A program made the position numbers and the translations under genes. Shown one piece after another: positions 36,717 to 48,085 of a stretch of 64,000 nucleotides of DNA. The notes beneath the pieces are model-generated. The model ran no database searches, was not told where the DNA came from, and saw nothing but the letters and a program-made list of their open reading frames with translations. This DNA comes from Suillus spraguei. Lineage: Eukaryota > Basidiomycota > Agaricomycetes > Boletales > Suillaceae. The stretch's first letter is position 1, and the number at the start of each line of letters is the position of its first letter. The DNA lies in NCBI GenBank assembly GCA_016800925.1, contig JABCPU010000070.1, forward strand, positions 1 through 64,000. Direction: 5' to 3'.

Positions 36717-37471
36717 CAAGTGAGCAAATTATTTCGTCATGTTACGCTTCACGCTGACCTGTTAGACAATCAGTTCAGAAAATTCTCAAAGTACGATTTC
36801 ACACTCATCGTTTTGTACTATCCCTAAAATTACACCTGCAGAAAACCATCCCAGGCACACATCCTCGACCTAAACATGAACATGCTGCAATCCCGATTAG
36901 GTTCTTCGATGATGTCAGTACTAGAATACAGTCCATAGGATATAGTAAAATCAATGCACTGTGTGCACGTTTTACCATCCTTCTCCAGTTTAACACACGT
37001 GCCCCATCTGGATGCAACAATGGCACTACTACCATGACGTGTCGTGACAAAGGCTCCCGAATCAAGAACTTGTTGAATGGTCTCTTTTCTCGTTCCTCTG
37101 CTCCATAAGGCCATGCTCCTCGCTCACGCAGGATTCCCCTTGTGGATGTCTTCACAACACGAGGTAAATATGTAAGTTCTCCTGAGTGTTGAAATCTATC
37201 TTGTGATGGTGACATTTTCCTGCATACTCACAGTGGAAAAGGGCATTAGGTGCCGCCACCACGTTTTTCTCGCCAGCAAGCCCACGCCAGTCACCAACAC
37301 ACACCAGTGGGGAGATCCAATGCGATCGGTGTGGACATGAAACATGTTCCAGACATTAGTTGTTTGTCTATTCTCGCAAGGTGCTTCCCGTGTCTATCAC
37401 GCACTCGAGACACAAGTCTGCCTGCTTCAGGTTTCGCTAGGTGGCCTCTTCCTTCCGAACCTTTTCTTTAG
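36717..37471 (+). pseudogene. decayed tail exons of the WD40 paralogue
   Basis: The intron donor (gtgagc) and acceptor remain. Exon 2 (from 36841, ends RFFDD at about 36912), exon 3 (36990-37170, with RRIPLVDVFTTRGKY) and exon 4 (to 37471, with VPDISCLSILARCFPCLSRT) all match the intact gene at 8 kb. Exon 3 has an in-frame TAA near 37107 and exon 4 a TAG near 37245, besides the stop in exon 1. Confidence 0.65.
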
Positions 37472-37639
37472 AGATTGGAATGTATACTAGTACGACATCT
37501 TGAAGATACCTATGTGAATTAATGTTACTGCTAATAAACGGCTATCATACGCACTTGATGTTTGTACACCAATTTTCTCGAGGAATCTTTACTTTTACTT
37601 AGTCTCCACGGCGTCACATTACTCGCATGGTTAACATAG

Positions 37640-38292
37640 TGTATTAACAGGGCATCTAAGAAACATGGTGCAATACATATGCGTCGACACTAGCCACTTC
37701 AGTATCCTTGTACAAGCCATGAAGACTCATTGAACTGCATATAGTAGTTGATGATGTAGGAACCGTAGGGTGTGACAGCGTCAATATAGGCAGGCATGAT
37801 GTTTGGGGCGGACCACGGGAAATCGACATTCTTGCGAAGACATTCCTGTAGTAGTGTGCCCTCATAGAACAGTATGAATGGGGTACTGCACTTGCAGGGT
37901 CTATTCTCAATCACAACCAGACATCCGAAGAGCGATTGCGTCAGACCATCGTGCTGCTATCTTGTTCATAATAAGCGGTCCAAACTGTTGACAAGGACAA
38001 TCTGCTTACAGCCAAGCACCAGAGGAGCCATACATTTTGCTTCAGCATCAGTTGTGGGACATTCTGTCGAGGGATAAAAACATACCTGGCTCAGCAGCTT
38101 GAGTAGCTTCAATCAACACCGTCCTGAACTCGACCTTGTCGAGAAGAGGATCACCAGCTCTGACACGCTTACATCAAATAACATTCGCAGTACCAAAAAT
38201 ACTCCTTGCAGCGCGCGGAAAACCTGCGGAGCAAGATCATATCTAAGAAGCTTGTGATACTACCGATTCAGCCTGGTCGCTCCTCCGTATAA
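37640..38292 (-). pseudogene. UPF1: relic of the UPF1/NAM7 RNA helicase
   Basis: In several frames, in the right order, the minus strand shows UPF1 helicase-core pieces: LLDKVEFRTVLIEATQAAEP (DEAT motif II region, about 38155-38095), MAPLVLGCKQIVLV (about 38030-37990), FYEGTL with LRKNVDFPWSAP (37875-37805), TPYGSYIINYYMQFN (37775-37730) and YKDTEVASVDA (37710-37675). The segment between KQIVLV and FYEGTL is mostly lost and stops and frameshifts abound. UPF1 drives nonsense-mediated decay; the working copy must be elsewhere. Confidence 0.75.
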
Positions 38293-38866
38293 ATAACATA
38301 AGTTCAGGGACTTCGCAGGGTACAATTTTGCGTACCTTGGTAGGGTCGATATCGATTATCATAGTTTGACTCAGGACCAGGCACTTCCTGTTCTGCCTAG
38401 GCCCACTGGGTCTACTAAGACTAGATGGGTAATATCCTCCCGGTCTAGACTCATGCCTGTCAATGTAACGGGATGATTTGGTCCAGCCTCCTCTCAGGGT
38501 GCTGATACTTGGATACTCACCATCTGGCTGATAAAAGTAGTGCCTGTCGCGGAATTACAGATGAGTTCAGTATCATAATGTAGTCGAAGAAACTTACCCG
38601 TCAAGCAAGCCACTGGCGAGGAGCGTGATAAGTTTAAACAATGGACTGAACAGTGACTGAGATGTGACCATCATCGTTCTTCTCAACTTTGTCAAAAGCC
38701 TCATGCCGTTCTTGCTCCATACTCCTAGGCATTGATTGTCCGAACAACTTTGTATCAAGGATTTTGGGTCCATCCGACGCGCCCCGGAATCGAGTCGCTG
38801 TTGGCGTAGCGATTATATCACAAATGTGATGGATGACGAGAGCTGACTGGGCTGTAACAGAAACGT

Positions 38867-38927
38867 CATCATTGCAGGTTGGGTTCTGTGGCTTATCATA
38901 AGCCACAGAACCCGACCTGCAATGATG
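38867..38927. repeat. 61-bp near-perfect palindrome
   Basis: Arms 38867-38896 and 38898-38927 are 30 bases each with one mismatch and a single-base spacer (c38897). Neither flank continues the symmetry. It could extrude as a cruciform or form an RNA hairpin. Confidence 0.85.
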
Positions 38928-39390
38928 AGAGCATGATAAATTTAAAGAACGAACAACTGAGCACGTAGTAATGACGGTCTTGCAAACCCACCGCAGTTGA
39001 TCCTGTGATAATACGTACTTGTGCACATCTTCTCCAAGTATCCAGTAGATGCATAGCGGCAGCAGTGGTCACTAGGCGTAAGTAGGATAGTTTTGAGTGG
39101 GCTGTCCGGGTCAACCCAAACTCTAAGTAACTGCCAACAGATGGTTGTTCCTCTTGTGAGCTATCTGCCATATTTTGACGTGGCTAGACCATTTCTCGTC
39201 GGGATTGACGTTATGCATGACACGTATGTACTAGCGGATTTCTGCTCATAGTCCGGCACCAAGTACATGAGTCATGGATCGTGCATCATGCATCATGAGT
39301 CATACACTATCATCTTTAGGCCTCAGTATGTAATCAATACATCTTCCGAATCGGACTATCATCACTATTAGATTGGTCGCGTAGTACAGG
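38928..39390. other. spacer before DTD1
   Basis: Contains short direct repeats of atcatg/catgagtcat near 39265-39302. A weak minus-strand ORF (39171-38896) has no recognised motif. Confidence 0.5.
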
Positions 39391-40310
39391 ATGAGAGCTG
39401 TTGTCCAACGCGTCGCATCGGCTTCGGTATCAGGTAAAACAATTAGCAAAGATATCAGGCTATCACTATCACTAACCTGCATCACAGTTGACGGAAATGT
39501 GATTTCGAGCATATCCCGAGGATTGATGGTCCTAGTTGGAATCGGTACTGGTACGGATGTATATCCTGTGCAGACAAGTGACAAACTAGTACTCGCGCAG
39601 GATAGATGATACGCTTGCGGATGTCGAAACCTTGACAAACAAAATGCAAGGACGAACACAATCCTGGCCAAGGCTCGTCCTCCACACTGACTACTATCTT
39701 AAACAGACTCAACATCCGCGTCTTCGATGCGAATGGTACGATGTGGAAGTCGAACGTTAAGGATATCGCTGGAGAGGTTCTCTGTGTTTCCCAGTTTACA
39801 CTGATGGCGAACACTACCAAGGGCAACAAACCTGATTTTCATCGTGCGATGGTATGTCATCTCAATTTCTTGATAATTCACGGCGACTGCATTGCTTGTC
39901 TACAGTCTTCGAATGCCTCCAGAGAGCTGTATGCGACGTTTCTCAAGAAGATGCGGTGTCTGTACGTGCCAGATCGAATACAAGGTTGGCTTCGTTCTAG
40001 TTGAGTGCATGATGACATGGTTAATATACTTTCCCAGACGGGCAATTCGGTGCTATGATGAATGTCTCGTTGACGAACGAGGTATGGGGTATTACTACTC
40101 GAGCTTTTTATGCGGTGATGCATGCTGTCTGCATAGGGACCTGTTACGCTGACGCTGGATACTCGGAAGTTTGAGTATATTTCGGTTTCGGGAAAATCGA
40201 GTGAAAACGGCAACAAAGAGGCCAGGAACCAAACGGCTAACGTTGCTAGCTCAAGATCTACTTCCGGTGTCAATCCAGGTCCGACTGACTCGGAAGTAGA
40301 CAGTTTGTAG
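39391..40310 (+). CDS. DTD1: D-aminoacyl-tRNA deacylase
   Basis: DTD removes D-amino acids (and misattached Gly) from tRNAs in the cytosol. Exons 39391-39433 (MRAVVQRVASASVS), 39488-39550 (VDGNVISSISRGLMVLVGI), 39606-39645 and one from 39707 join to give the family order DDTLADVETLTNKI-LNIRVFD, then VLCVSQFTLMANTTKGNKPD (the SQFTL catalytic motif) and, after three more introns, TNEGPVTLTLDTRKFEY (the Gly-Pro motif that screens chirality). The intron at 39646-39706 has a GC donor (gcaagg) and is required to make KIL. A hydrophilic tail of about 40 residues follows. The frame is intact. Confidence 0.9.
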
Positions 40311-40493
40311 TGTTCATATCGGTGAACGACTAAATTTTCTGATCAAGTTCTCTGTCTCTGCTGTTGTTCCTGACAACTGCGAAAGTCAGTTTTGCAAACG
40401 GGGATACTGAAAGACCGATGTCACAGGGAGCTGGGTTATGTGGCATTGGCTCGGATGAAAATATGCGAAATGACAGTGATAGCTGTAGCCGGC

Positions 40494-42249
40494 TTACAAC
40501 ATTCCACCGACAAGAGCCACAATGGCTTTCGTACGCCACCTGACATTTCTTTCTCCGCCCCTCCAAGGCACCGCCCAACGATGCAGTCCCTGGATTTCCT
40601 CGTGTAGTTTTTGACGTAAATCATCAGACGAGGTCGCCATTACGAAAGACAACTCCGTGTCAAGGTCTGCTGAACGTGAGTTCAAGTTGGTTGATCCAAA
40701 AAGCGTGAGGACCGGGAGTGAATCTACTGAGGGAGAAAGCCAAATTCCTGGATGGACGATGTGAGATCTGATAATGTTCCAACCCAAAACACAAACCTTT
40801 CGCGTGGTATGTCCAACCATCCCTTTCCCACTCTTTAAGGTTGATATTTTGGGCATTTGAAGAGGGTCGGCTCGCGGCTCTTACCGCCGACATGAAGCGT
40901 TTCTCTAATAGGGTATATCCCTCAGGGATGAGGCCAGACAAGCCACCGGAACCGTAGAAACCATTCGCCTGAGAATATGGGTTACATAACGATCAGCAAG
41001 CCGATCCTGGGAAAAAAATCACCTTTGGACTGGCTGCTATGATACTGCATCCAACGTTAGATCTTAAAATTAGATCTTGGTATTCCTTGGATAGTCCAAA
41101 GTAGCCGCTTGTCAAATTCACGACAGGTTCTTGATCAAGGCAGTGTTCAGGGGACGCCAAATGATCGAAGAGCATCGACAGGGTGCGCTCCTCCTCTCGG
41201 ATATTGAACTGCCCAGCTTGGATAACGGGAAAGATGACTACATCTGACGAAGTTGCCTGCTCTTCACTGCTGGTAGATGAAAGAAGATGTTTCATTTGAA
41301 ACTGTGATAACACACGTTCTGCCTTGGATTGGATCTGCCACGGCAAAACAGACGTGTCTTCCCAATGAAGGACTGGTCCATCAGCATTCGCCAGCACTCG
41401 ATACGAAAAACCAGAGACAGTCTCCAAGAATGAGAAACAGTAATCCGCAAGAGCAGGTTGTGCACTGAAATGCAGATAGCGATCTTGTCTGTTTGAAAAG
41501 TAGGCTTTGTTCAGGTTCGCTCTATTTTTTTGTTAGCTTGACTTTTTTGGGAGTTCTGAACGACTGACCCGCTAATCATGACTTCATCGTCGGAACCGTA
41601 AATTTTGGCATGCCAGGTACCCCAACCTTCATTAAATCGAGGAGGGACTATCTTTGTCATCGTTGCGCTGAGCTTTGGACTCCGAAAAAGGGATATATGT
41701 ACTCTATGCTCATGGTTCCGTAACAGAGGGAGAAGGGAGAGAATGGGAGATGACGGTCCAGGTCGGGTTGATCGATTGTAGTCCAAGTTTAAGTAAAGGT
41801 GTAGACCGGGATTTCTCCGAAGTGCATCGTCTAAAGCGTTTATCTGGTAACCATTAGAATAATGGCTTCATCACAGAATGCACCATGTGCCTACCAGTTC
41901 GGTCTCCGAAGAACCAATGTATAACGACGACAGGAAAATTCGCCGCCGCGCGCGACGGATGATGTTCTAGCATGCGTACCGTCAGAAAGTCTCATGAAAA
42001 GAAAAATAGAGTACTTACAAGTAGATTTTTGTAGAATTCAGAAGGCTCTAAGAGCACATGCACGTCTTTCGACGCTACCCTGAAGCCCGGTTGTTTCTGA
42101 GCGAGTCGAGACACGAATTCACGAATAGTAGGATCAAATGTACGCGTTGTAGAAAAGTTGCGCGCGCATTTTGAGACAGCGAAGCATTTCAGGAGTGCCC
42201 TGTGCGTGCTGGAGTGCCTGCATACGTTTATGTATGCCGCCGCGAGCAT
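40494..42249 (-). CDS. PGS1: phosphatidylglycerophosphate synthase
   Basis: PGS1 makes phosphatidylglycerophosphate from CDP-diacylglycerol and glycerol-3-phosphate, the committed step to cardiolipin in mitochondria. The ATG at 42249 starts a basic, presequence-like leader (MLAAAYINVCRHSS...RNFSTTRTF). Then come KDVHVLLEPSEFYKNLL, RRARRRIFLSSLYIGSSETE and YNRSTRPGPSSP, the first HKD half (TWHAKIYGSDDEVMISG, spliced to ANLNKAYFSNRQDRYLHF) and the second (GWTYHAKGLW, then TLFGSTNLNSRSADLDTELS). It ends at 40494, 183 bases from the convergent DTD1 stop. Several GT-AG introns are needed. Both His-Lys pairs are present, so it should be active. Confidence 0.9.
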
Positions 42250-42483
42250 GTAAGTATCTTCAAGGTGCTTGAACTACTACTTGCGCCGCACCGCGCCACC
42301 GAGCTCAAAAAGGTATCAATTGAGTTACACTGTTGACTAAGCCGAATGATAACTAGTCAGGCTGCGCATTCATTAACATTACTCCAACAGCACCAACCGA
42401 GCTTCGGAATGGTACGGTTCTAACAACGAGGCAGAACTATTGCTGGCTGCCTCGATCATCCTCTCTTTCTTGAACTGATCACG

Positions 42484-44896
42484 ATGTTAGCGAATGCTAC
42501 AAGCGAGGTGTTTAGGCTGGCAAAGTCAAGCGTTATCGGAGCATCCGTCTCACTGTTAACATTCCCAGTCCATATTCTGGGTCGAATACGGAGGTTGGGA
42601 ACTGATGACGCATGGATCCTGCATAGTTCGGAGGATTCGTTTGCTTTCCCTGGAAGGCATGGTCCGCACTCCCATGAAGTCTTATTATCACACTCTCAGT
42701 CTCCTCCCTTACCGGTCTCCACCCTTTTACCAGGTCCATGGAGCTTTCTGATGTCTTGGTATGTTCTTGGATTAATTGTGATGGTGTGTTGTAGCCGCAA
42801 GTAATGTATTCTGCGACTGACTTTGCACTAGGCAGTCCTCTTACATCGTATACGGAACATCGTAGTCCCTAGGAACCAATTCATCAGTCATTTTACCCGC
42901 ACCAGAAGGCTCCGTGCATTCCCGTACTCTGCTATTTCTTGGGTTTTCCCCTTGGATTTATCATGTTCCACAAGTCGCCTCGTGCTACGTTCACCCTCAC
43001 TATACTTCATCTTCAAGATGGTCTTTGTATGGCTCATTGCCCTCGCTCAAGCAGCAGACAAGTTTCCAACGTGGAACTTGTCATGGTTACAGTCAGTAGG
43101 AACTTATGTTGCCAAAAAAGAAACGGCAGACCTTTGCTGGTCAACTTTCTGCGCCGTTTGCGGTGTTTTATGCATGGAGGGACTGACACATGGTTTAGAA
43201 GGCGGAATGCACCGCCCTTCCCCATTTAATTTGGTGCGGTTCTAGCCCAATATGCAGCATCTCTCACTTACGTGAAGAACAAGCTCGGCTATGCATTTCT
43301 TTTGCACACATATTCTTCCCCAGTGACTCACTGGATGACGTTAGAAGGCTCGACTTCACGGCCAGACAAGCATGTCGTATTTATCATTCTATTGCCTTTG
43401 CTTCAGGTTCGCTGGTCTGACTTTCTTCGTCCGATAATAATTAATACCCCTTTCTAGCTGGCAATCATCCATTTGATTGGGATCAAGCAGGAATGGTCAT
43501 CCCACCGCTTCCTTCCGTCGGCGTTTGTGTCATTTCTTGCACTCACCCACTTCCATTCAGTTCTATGGCTATCGGATTCAACGTACCCTCTGCTCAACTA
43601 CGTGCCTTGCCTATTTGAATCCACCCTTATTGCCGTCATATTTCTGGCCCTTTTCCTCAATGCCCTAACCCAAATTGTCACAAGGGAACGGTCTCACGTG
43701 TCCTATTTGGTCACCAAGCTGCTCTTCTTCCCAATGGGATGAAGACTTCTCGGTTGCATTGTTACGCATGGGTACGGCAAGCCTCGAGGCATCGAGCGTA
43801 CTAGGCCTTGGGAACCAAGTAGGGAGTATTGCTGCGGTCACGCCCTTGAAGGACGGAACCGTGGAGCTGAATCGCTTGGGAGTCGCTTCGTTTTCTCCGG
43901 CTGTTGAAGGCCCCATCAAACGCCGTCGTTTCAAGAAGGGTTTTTCTAATGAAATCAAGACCGTCAAGGCCACGACCACTGGAGGGAATGTGTGGGTGGA
44001 TATGGTTTGGTGCAAGGAGCTCGCAAGGCTTGGAGTGAGTATAGTGCGATGTGTCAGGGGGCTGATAATGAAATGCTGGAATGTACTCAAACGGAAGTCA
44101 CGAAAGCCGCCCAACTTCCCTCCTCGCCGTATAGTGGTCAGGAGCGAGACCACCAAGAATGGCGGAGTCAAGAATTAGATGTTGAGGAGGAGGAGAAGAG
44201 GAAGAATTGTACGGAAGATTCATTAGAGGGGAACCCATGGACGAAGATGAGGATGATTTTGAATATTACCCGTCTGAAACGGATCGGACCGGCTCCATTA
44301 GCCCCACCTCGTCAAGGTCTGAGCATGCTAGTGAGGATGAAAAAGAAGAAGACGAAGAAGTTCCGCGGCAAGATACAAACGAGGCTGTTAGCTTGTTTTC
44401 GGACCTCTCTTCCGCTCCCTCGGCCATGACTTCTGCATCGGTCTTGGTGGCACATATGACTCATGGTTCCCCGTTCCAATGACGAGGCAGCGATTCCGGC
44501 GCCTTATGTCGGCGCCTTCTAATCGCAGCGACAGCCTCCTGAGTGACTGGTCTGACGTCGCTGCGGTCCGACGGTCATCTTCTAGTGGGACTGGAGCCTA
44601 CACACTGAAGCAGGGAGAAATTGTGTGGTATGCACAGTTGAGCCACGCCAAATCATATGTTGGCCATGCCGGTGAGTAACAGGGCGCTCAGAATTGATGT
44701 GAGGCTGACTCCTGTGGCAGATGTCTCGCGGTGTGCGATGACTGCCGCGAGAATCTTGCATCTCGTTCATCTGCATCTACTCACACGTGTCCGTGCTGTC
44801 GAAGAAGGTGAGTATATTTGCTGGCCGTAACGACATTCCATTTGACGTTTCATTTGCTCAAGCGTGGATGGATATTCGAAGATCTACATCCCCTAA
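42484..44896 (+). CDS. multi-pass membrane protein with C-terminal RING finger
   Basis: The 5' half (to about 43742) encodes at least four to six hydrophobic segments, for example MVFVWLIALAQAA and SAFVSFLALTHFHSVLWLS. The middle is basic then acidic and Ser-rich. The last exons join to a C3HC4 RING: NCVVCTVEPRQIICWPCRCL, AVCDDCREN and HTCPCCRRSVDGYSKIYIP, ending at 44896. The layout resembles the yeast Asi1/Asi3 inner-nuclear-membrane ubiquitin ligases; that link is inference. Near 44605 one base seems missing (acact, expected acacct), which otherwise would put the RING in frame with the Ser-rich part. Exact exon borders in the membrane half are not settled. Confidence 0.7.
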
Positions 44897-47020
44897 TATT
44901 GAGGGTGCAATTTAAGAATGTAATATTACTATAGCAGATGAAGCTATTCCTGTCGCGGACCATAGATAATTGCTAGTTCTGTTCTTCGGATATCTATTCT
45001 TATACATCTGGTTTGACATGATAACGTGTGCGGGGAAGAGCTGGCCTGGTTGACAGGACCCACAAGGCCGCGCGCGCCGCACCAAGGGAATCTAAACTAG
45101 CATGCGGGAAAGAAGCGTCCAAGCAACGTATAACTGATCCCATCTTACCTCAGTTCAAAGATGATACGCCACTAAGTCCAACGTAGGTTGACATAACAAT
45201 TCAGTTGAGGGTGTAAAGCTCAAAGCAGAAAGAGACGATCACCGGGACCCACTAGTGACCACTGCCGCAGGAACCAGTCATGACAGGGGTATTATCGTGA
45301 TAGATAGCTAGGAAGCACATTATGCAACCCCTTAAATAGACTGAGCGATTAATAGAAAAGATACGCAAAGGCCACACAACCCCAGTCAAGACATATTACC
45401 CGAGTTTATTTCGCCACAGCAGTGACAGCAACCTAGGACTAATTACTAGTGAGCACTGCGGAACCGTTGGCAGTGAAGTCGTTGAGAGGCCATCACAGCA
45501 ATGTGATGATCATTGTAGATCCCTTAGCGGGTAATGATTCAACAGCATATAAAGTACGCAATGGCCATAACGTGTCAGCCCCGGTTGGGACGTACCGCTT
45601 ATGAGGCATCTGCTCGTGATATGCGTACATGGCACGCTGGCCTGGAGATACAGGATTAAAGGCGATCATCCGTTGGAAGGCTCGGGCGCTATTGGGCTAA
45701 GCGCTGCGTCGACAGCGGTCAGTAATATACCGCAGTCGGTAGTCGCTAGGCCTGGGGGACCGTGCCCGGTGTGCTGTGGGCTAGTGGCGCCGGCCCACGA
45801 GGACTCTCTCACTAATTCGGATGCCCAGGCCAGGGGGTCCATCACACGATATTAATGGCGAGCGGTAAAACGCTGCGTCGAATAACCGAGACGAGCAATG
45901 GCATATGCTCGCGATCTAAATATTGCTTATCGGATTAATCGCTCGTAATATTTAGAATATTCAAAAAAAAAGGTACCTGGCGAAGTCGGACGCCTTTCGT
46001 GTGGACCCAATACGGTAAATAACGAAAAAAAAACTCAGCTGCCAAGGATTAATATTGGGGAATATCCCGCAGTATCAGTAGGGGACTGTACACGCTGCAT
46101 GCTGGATGACAAACCTCGCCATTGATGTCGGACGCCCGTAATTGATCACAGGCCCCACTGGTTGGCCTTTCAGGTACTCACACCCAATCCACCGGTGTCA
46201 TTGTCAAAGTCATTAGGTCACACCCCCAACCCACCCAAGAAAAACCCAAGCACATGTGACAACACTCTGACCATTGATTCTGGGAGATTGGCGTCCAGGG
46301 TTGTCGGTTGAGTTGAAATGCCGCAGAAGTCAACAACGTGCATGATTCGGGCCTTTGCACCAAATCACGTCCGTGATTCTCCTCGTGAGAAGTGTATGAT
46401 ATCATACCATGATAGAAGTCGACGTCGTCAGACTAAGCTATATGATGTAAGAGTCCAAGCGAGTCGGTCGTTCTCACACGACAGGATCCACGCTCATTAG
46501 TACCATTGTCGCTTCATTCATTCACCACCACCCATTGTCCGGTGGTCAAGGAAATTTATAACTGACACGGTCCTCGCCTTCTAATAACTTTCGCTCCTGA
46601 TCGGCCTGCAACCCTCACGGCCTTGCCCGACCACTCATGTTTGACTTCAGCCTCGAGTTTCAGAAGCTTCGGAATTCGGCTATCAGCGCTTACCCTCAAT
46701 GAGATGCATGTGCAAGTGACGCGGAAGCTCTCTCATTCATATGATTTGCATCATGTGCACGCAATAATACTCACTTGCAACGTGGCGGATTCACTATAAG
46801 CCGTGCTGTGGAGTCACCAGATCTCATGAACGTGTGCTTGGAGTAAATAGATCATAGTATTGACGATAGTACTAAGTATGACGACGATAAGGTTTTGGGC
46901 GCGAGGCCGATGTGGAATTAGGTCTTGAAAAATATAACGACACCACATAATAAAAGTTAACCAGAACATGAAAACAAAATTGAACGAATATCAATATCGT
47001 GTTGTGTTGGACAAGGATAT
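44897..47020. other. 2.1-kb intergenic region
   Basis: Two diverged promoter-like stretches (about 45235-45380 and 45435-45570) share actagtga.cactgc, a TATA-like ttaaataga or catataaag, and acgcaa.ggcca. The first is followed by a GC-rich segment with an unsupported ORF at 45601-45855. No gene is recognised. Confidence 0.45.
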
Positions 47021-48085
47021 CTATGCAGTGACTGACATCACTGGATTCTTAAAAGGGAAATGCGAATAACGATGGAGCGACTTGTGCGAAGTAGAAGTTT
47101 GAGAACGTGAATTCGAATGGGGAACAGGAAGAGGGAATGACCGTAGCAAGTCTAGTGTAGATGAAGAATGATGCGACTTCTTTGCTGGTGGTGGCGGAGG
47201 AATCACGAGTTCCATGCCGTCGTGATGCGACTTGACAACAGGATTGAACGAAGGGTTCGCAACAGCCTCTGGAGTAAGCGGCTGAGGGGAGCTCCCAGAA
47301 GACGAGGAATGCGGACTAGAGGGATCCAACGCTGGGCAATGCACATGGTGCGAACTCTGGTATTGTGAGCGCGCGTGGGATGGAGAGTAGTCTGCGAGTC
47401 TGCGAAACTCGTGAGAAGGAACAGCGACCGAAGACAAGCCATCGTGGTGGTTGAGAATGTCATCTTCGGTAATCGACAAATCAAAATCAAGAACGTCCAG
47501 GAATTCTCGCTCAATTCGGCCCACATCACGTTTACCGAACACACCGGTGCAAAGAGCCCAGTGGACATTTTTAAGTGTGGAATCATTTGAAAACTGTTGC
47601 GATTGGGTCAGTCAGGGGATGATAACATGAGAAGTACTGAGTGAACGTACCTTGCTGGCGACCATTACGGCGCCTAGGAAGACTCGCTCACATGCCCACT
47701 CCTCTAGAGCGATTTGCAAGTGAGGCTTTGCGCGATTGATGTAAACCAAAGACACAAGAAGCGTAGGAAGTGTGACTTCTGCCCGAGTGAGGACATCAGA
47801 CACAAATGTAGTGAATTTTGCGTGTTCTGGGTGGCGAGCAATGCTGCGGCCACGACGAGATGATGATGGACGACCCATAGCATAGTTGACTGTGTCTACC
47901 ACACAATCGACGACGTATTCTAAAGACTTTGTTAGAATGAATGAGACGTGGAAAGCAGACGACGACTTACCAATAACAGGTCGCGATAGCTTTATCTCAA
48001 TGAGCTCCAAAAGAGCAGGAGAATGTAGAGCAGGGTCTACGAGGCTTGCCTTGTGAATTGGAGAGGAGGAAGTAGAGCAAACCAT
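47021..48085 (-). CDS. PCL1: PCL-type (Pho85/CDK) cyclin
   Basis: A cyclin of the Pcl1/2 group, partner of Pho85/Cdk5-type kinases in G1 and polarity control. The ATG is at 48085. Splicing gives LSRPVIEYVVDCVVDTV, the cyclin box VSDVLTRAEVTLPTLLVSLV and WACERVFLGAVMVASK. An intron (about 47651-47590) joins this to FSNDSTLKNVHWALCTGVFG and GRIEREFLDVLDFDLSITED, as in the family. The C-terminal third is a low-complexity Ser/Pro/His tail with a run of prolines. The frame is intact. The symbol is by family resemblance only. Confidence 0.85.
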
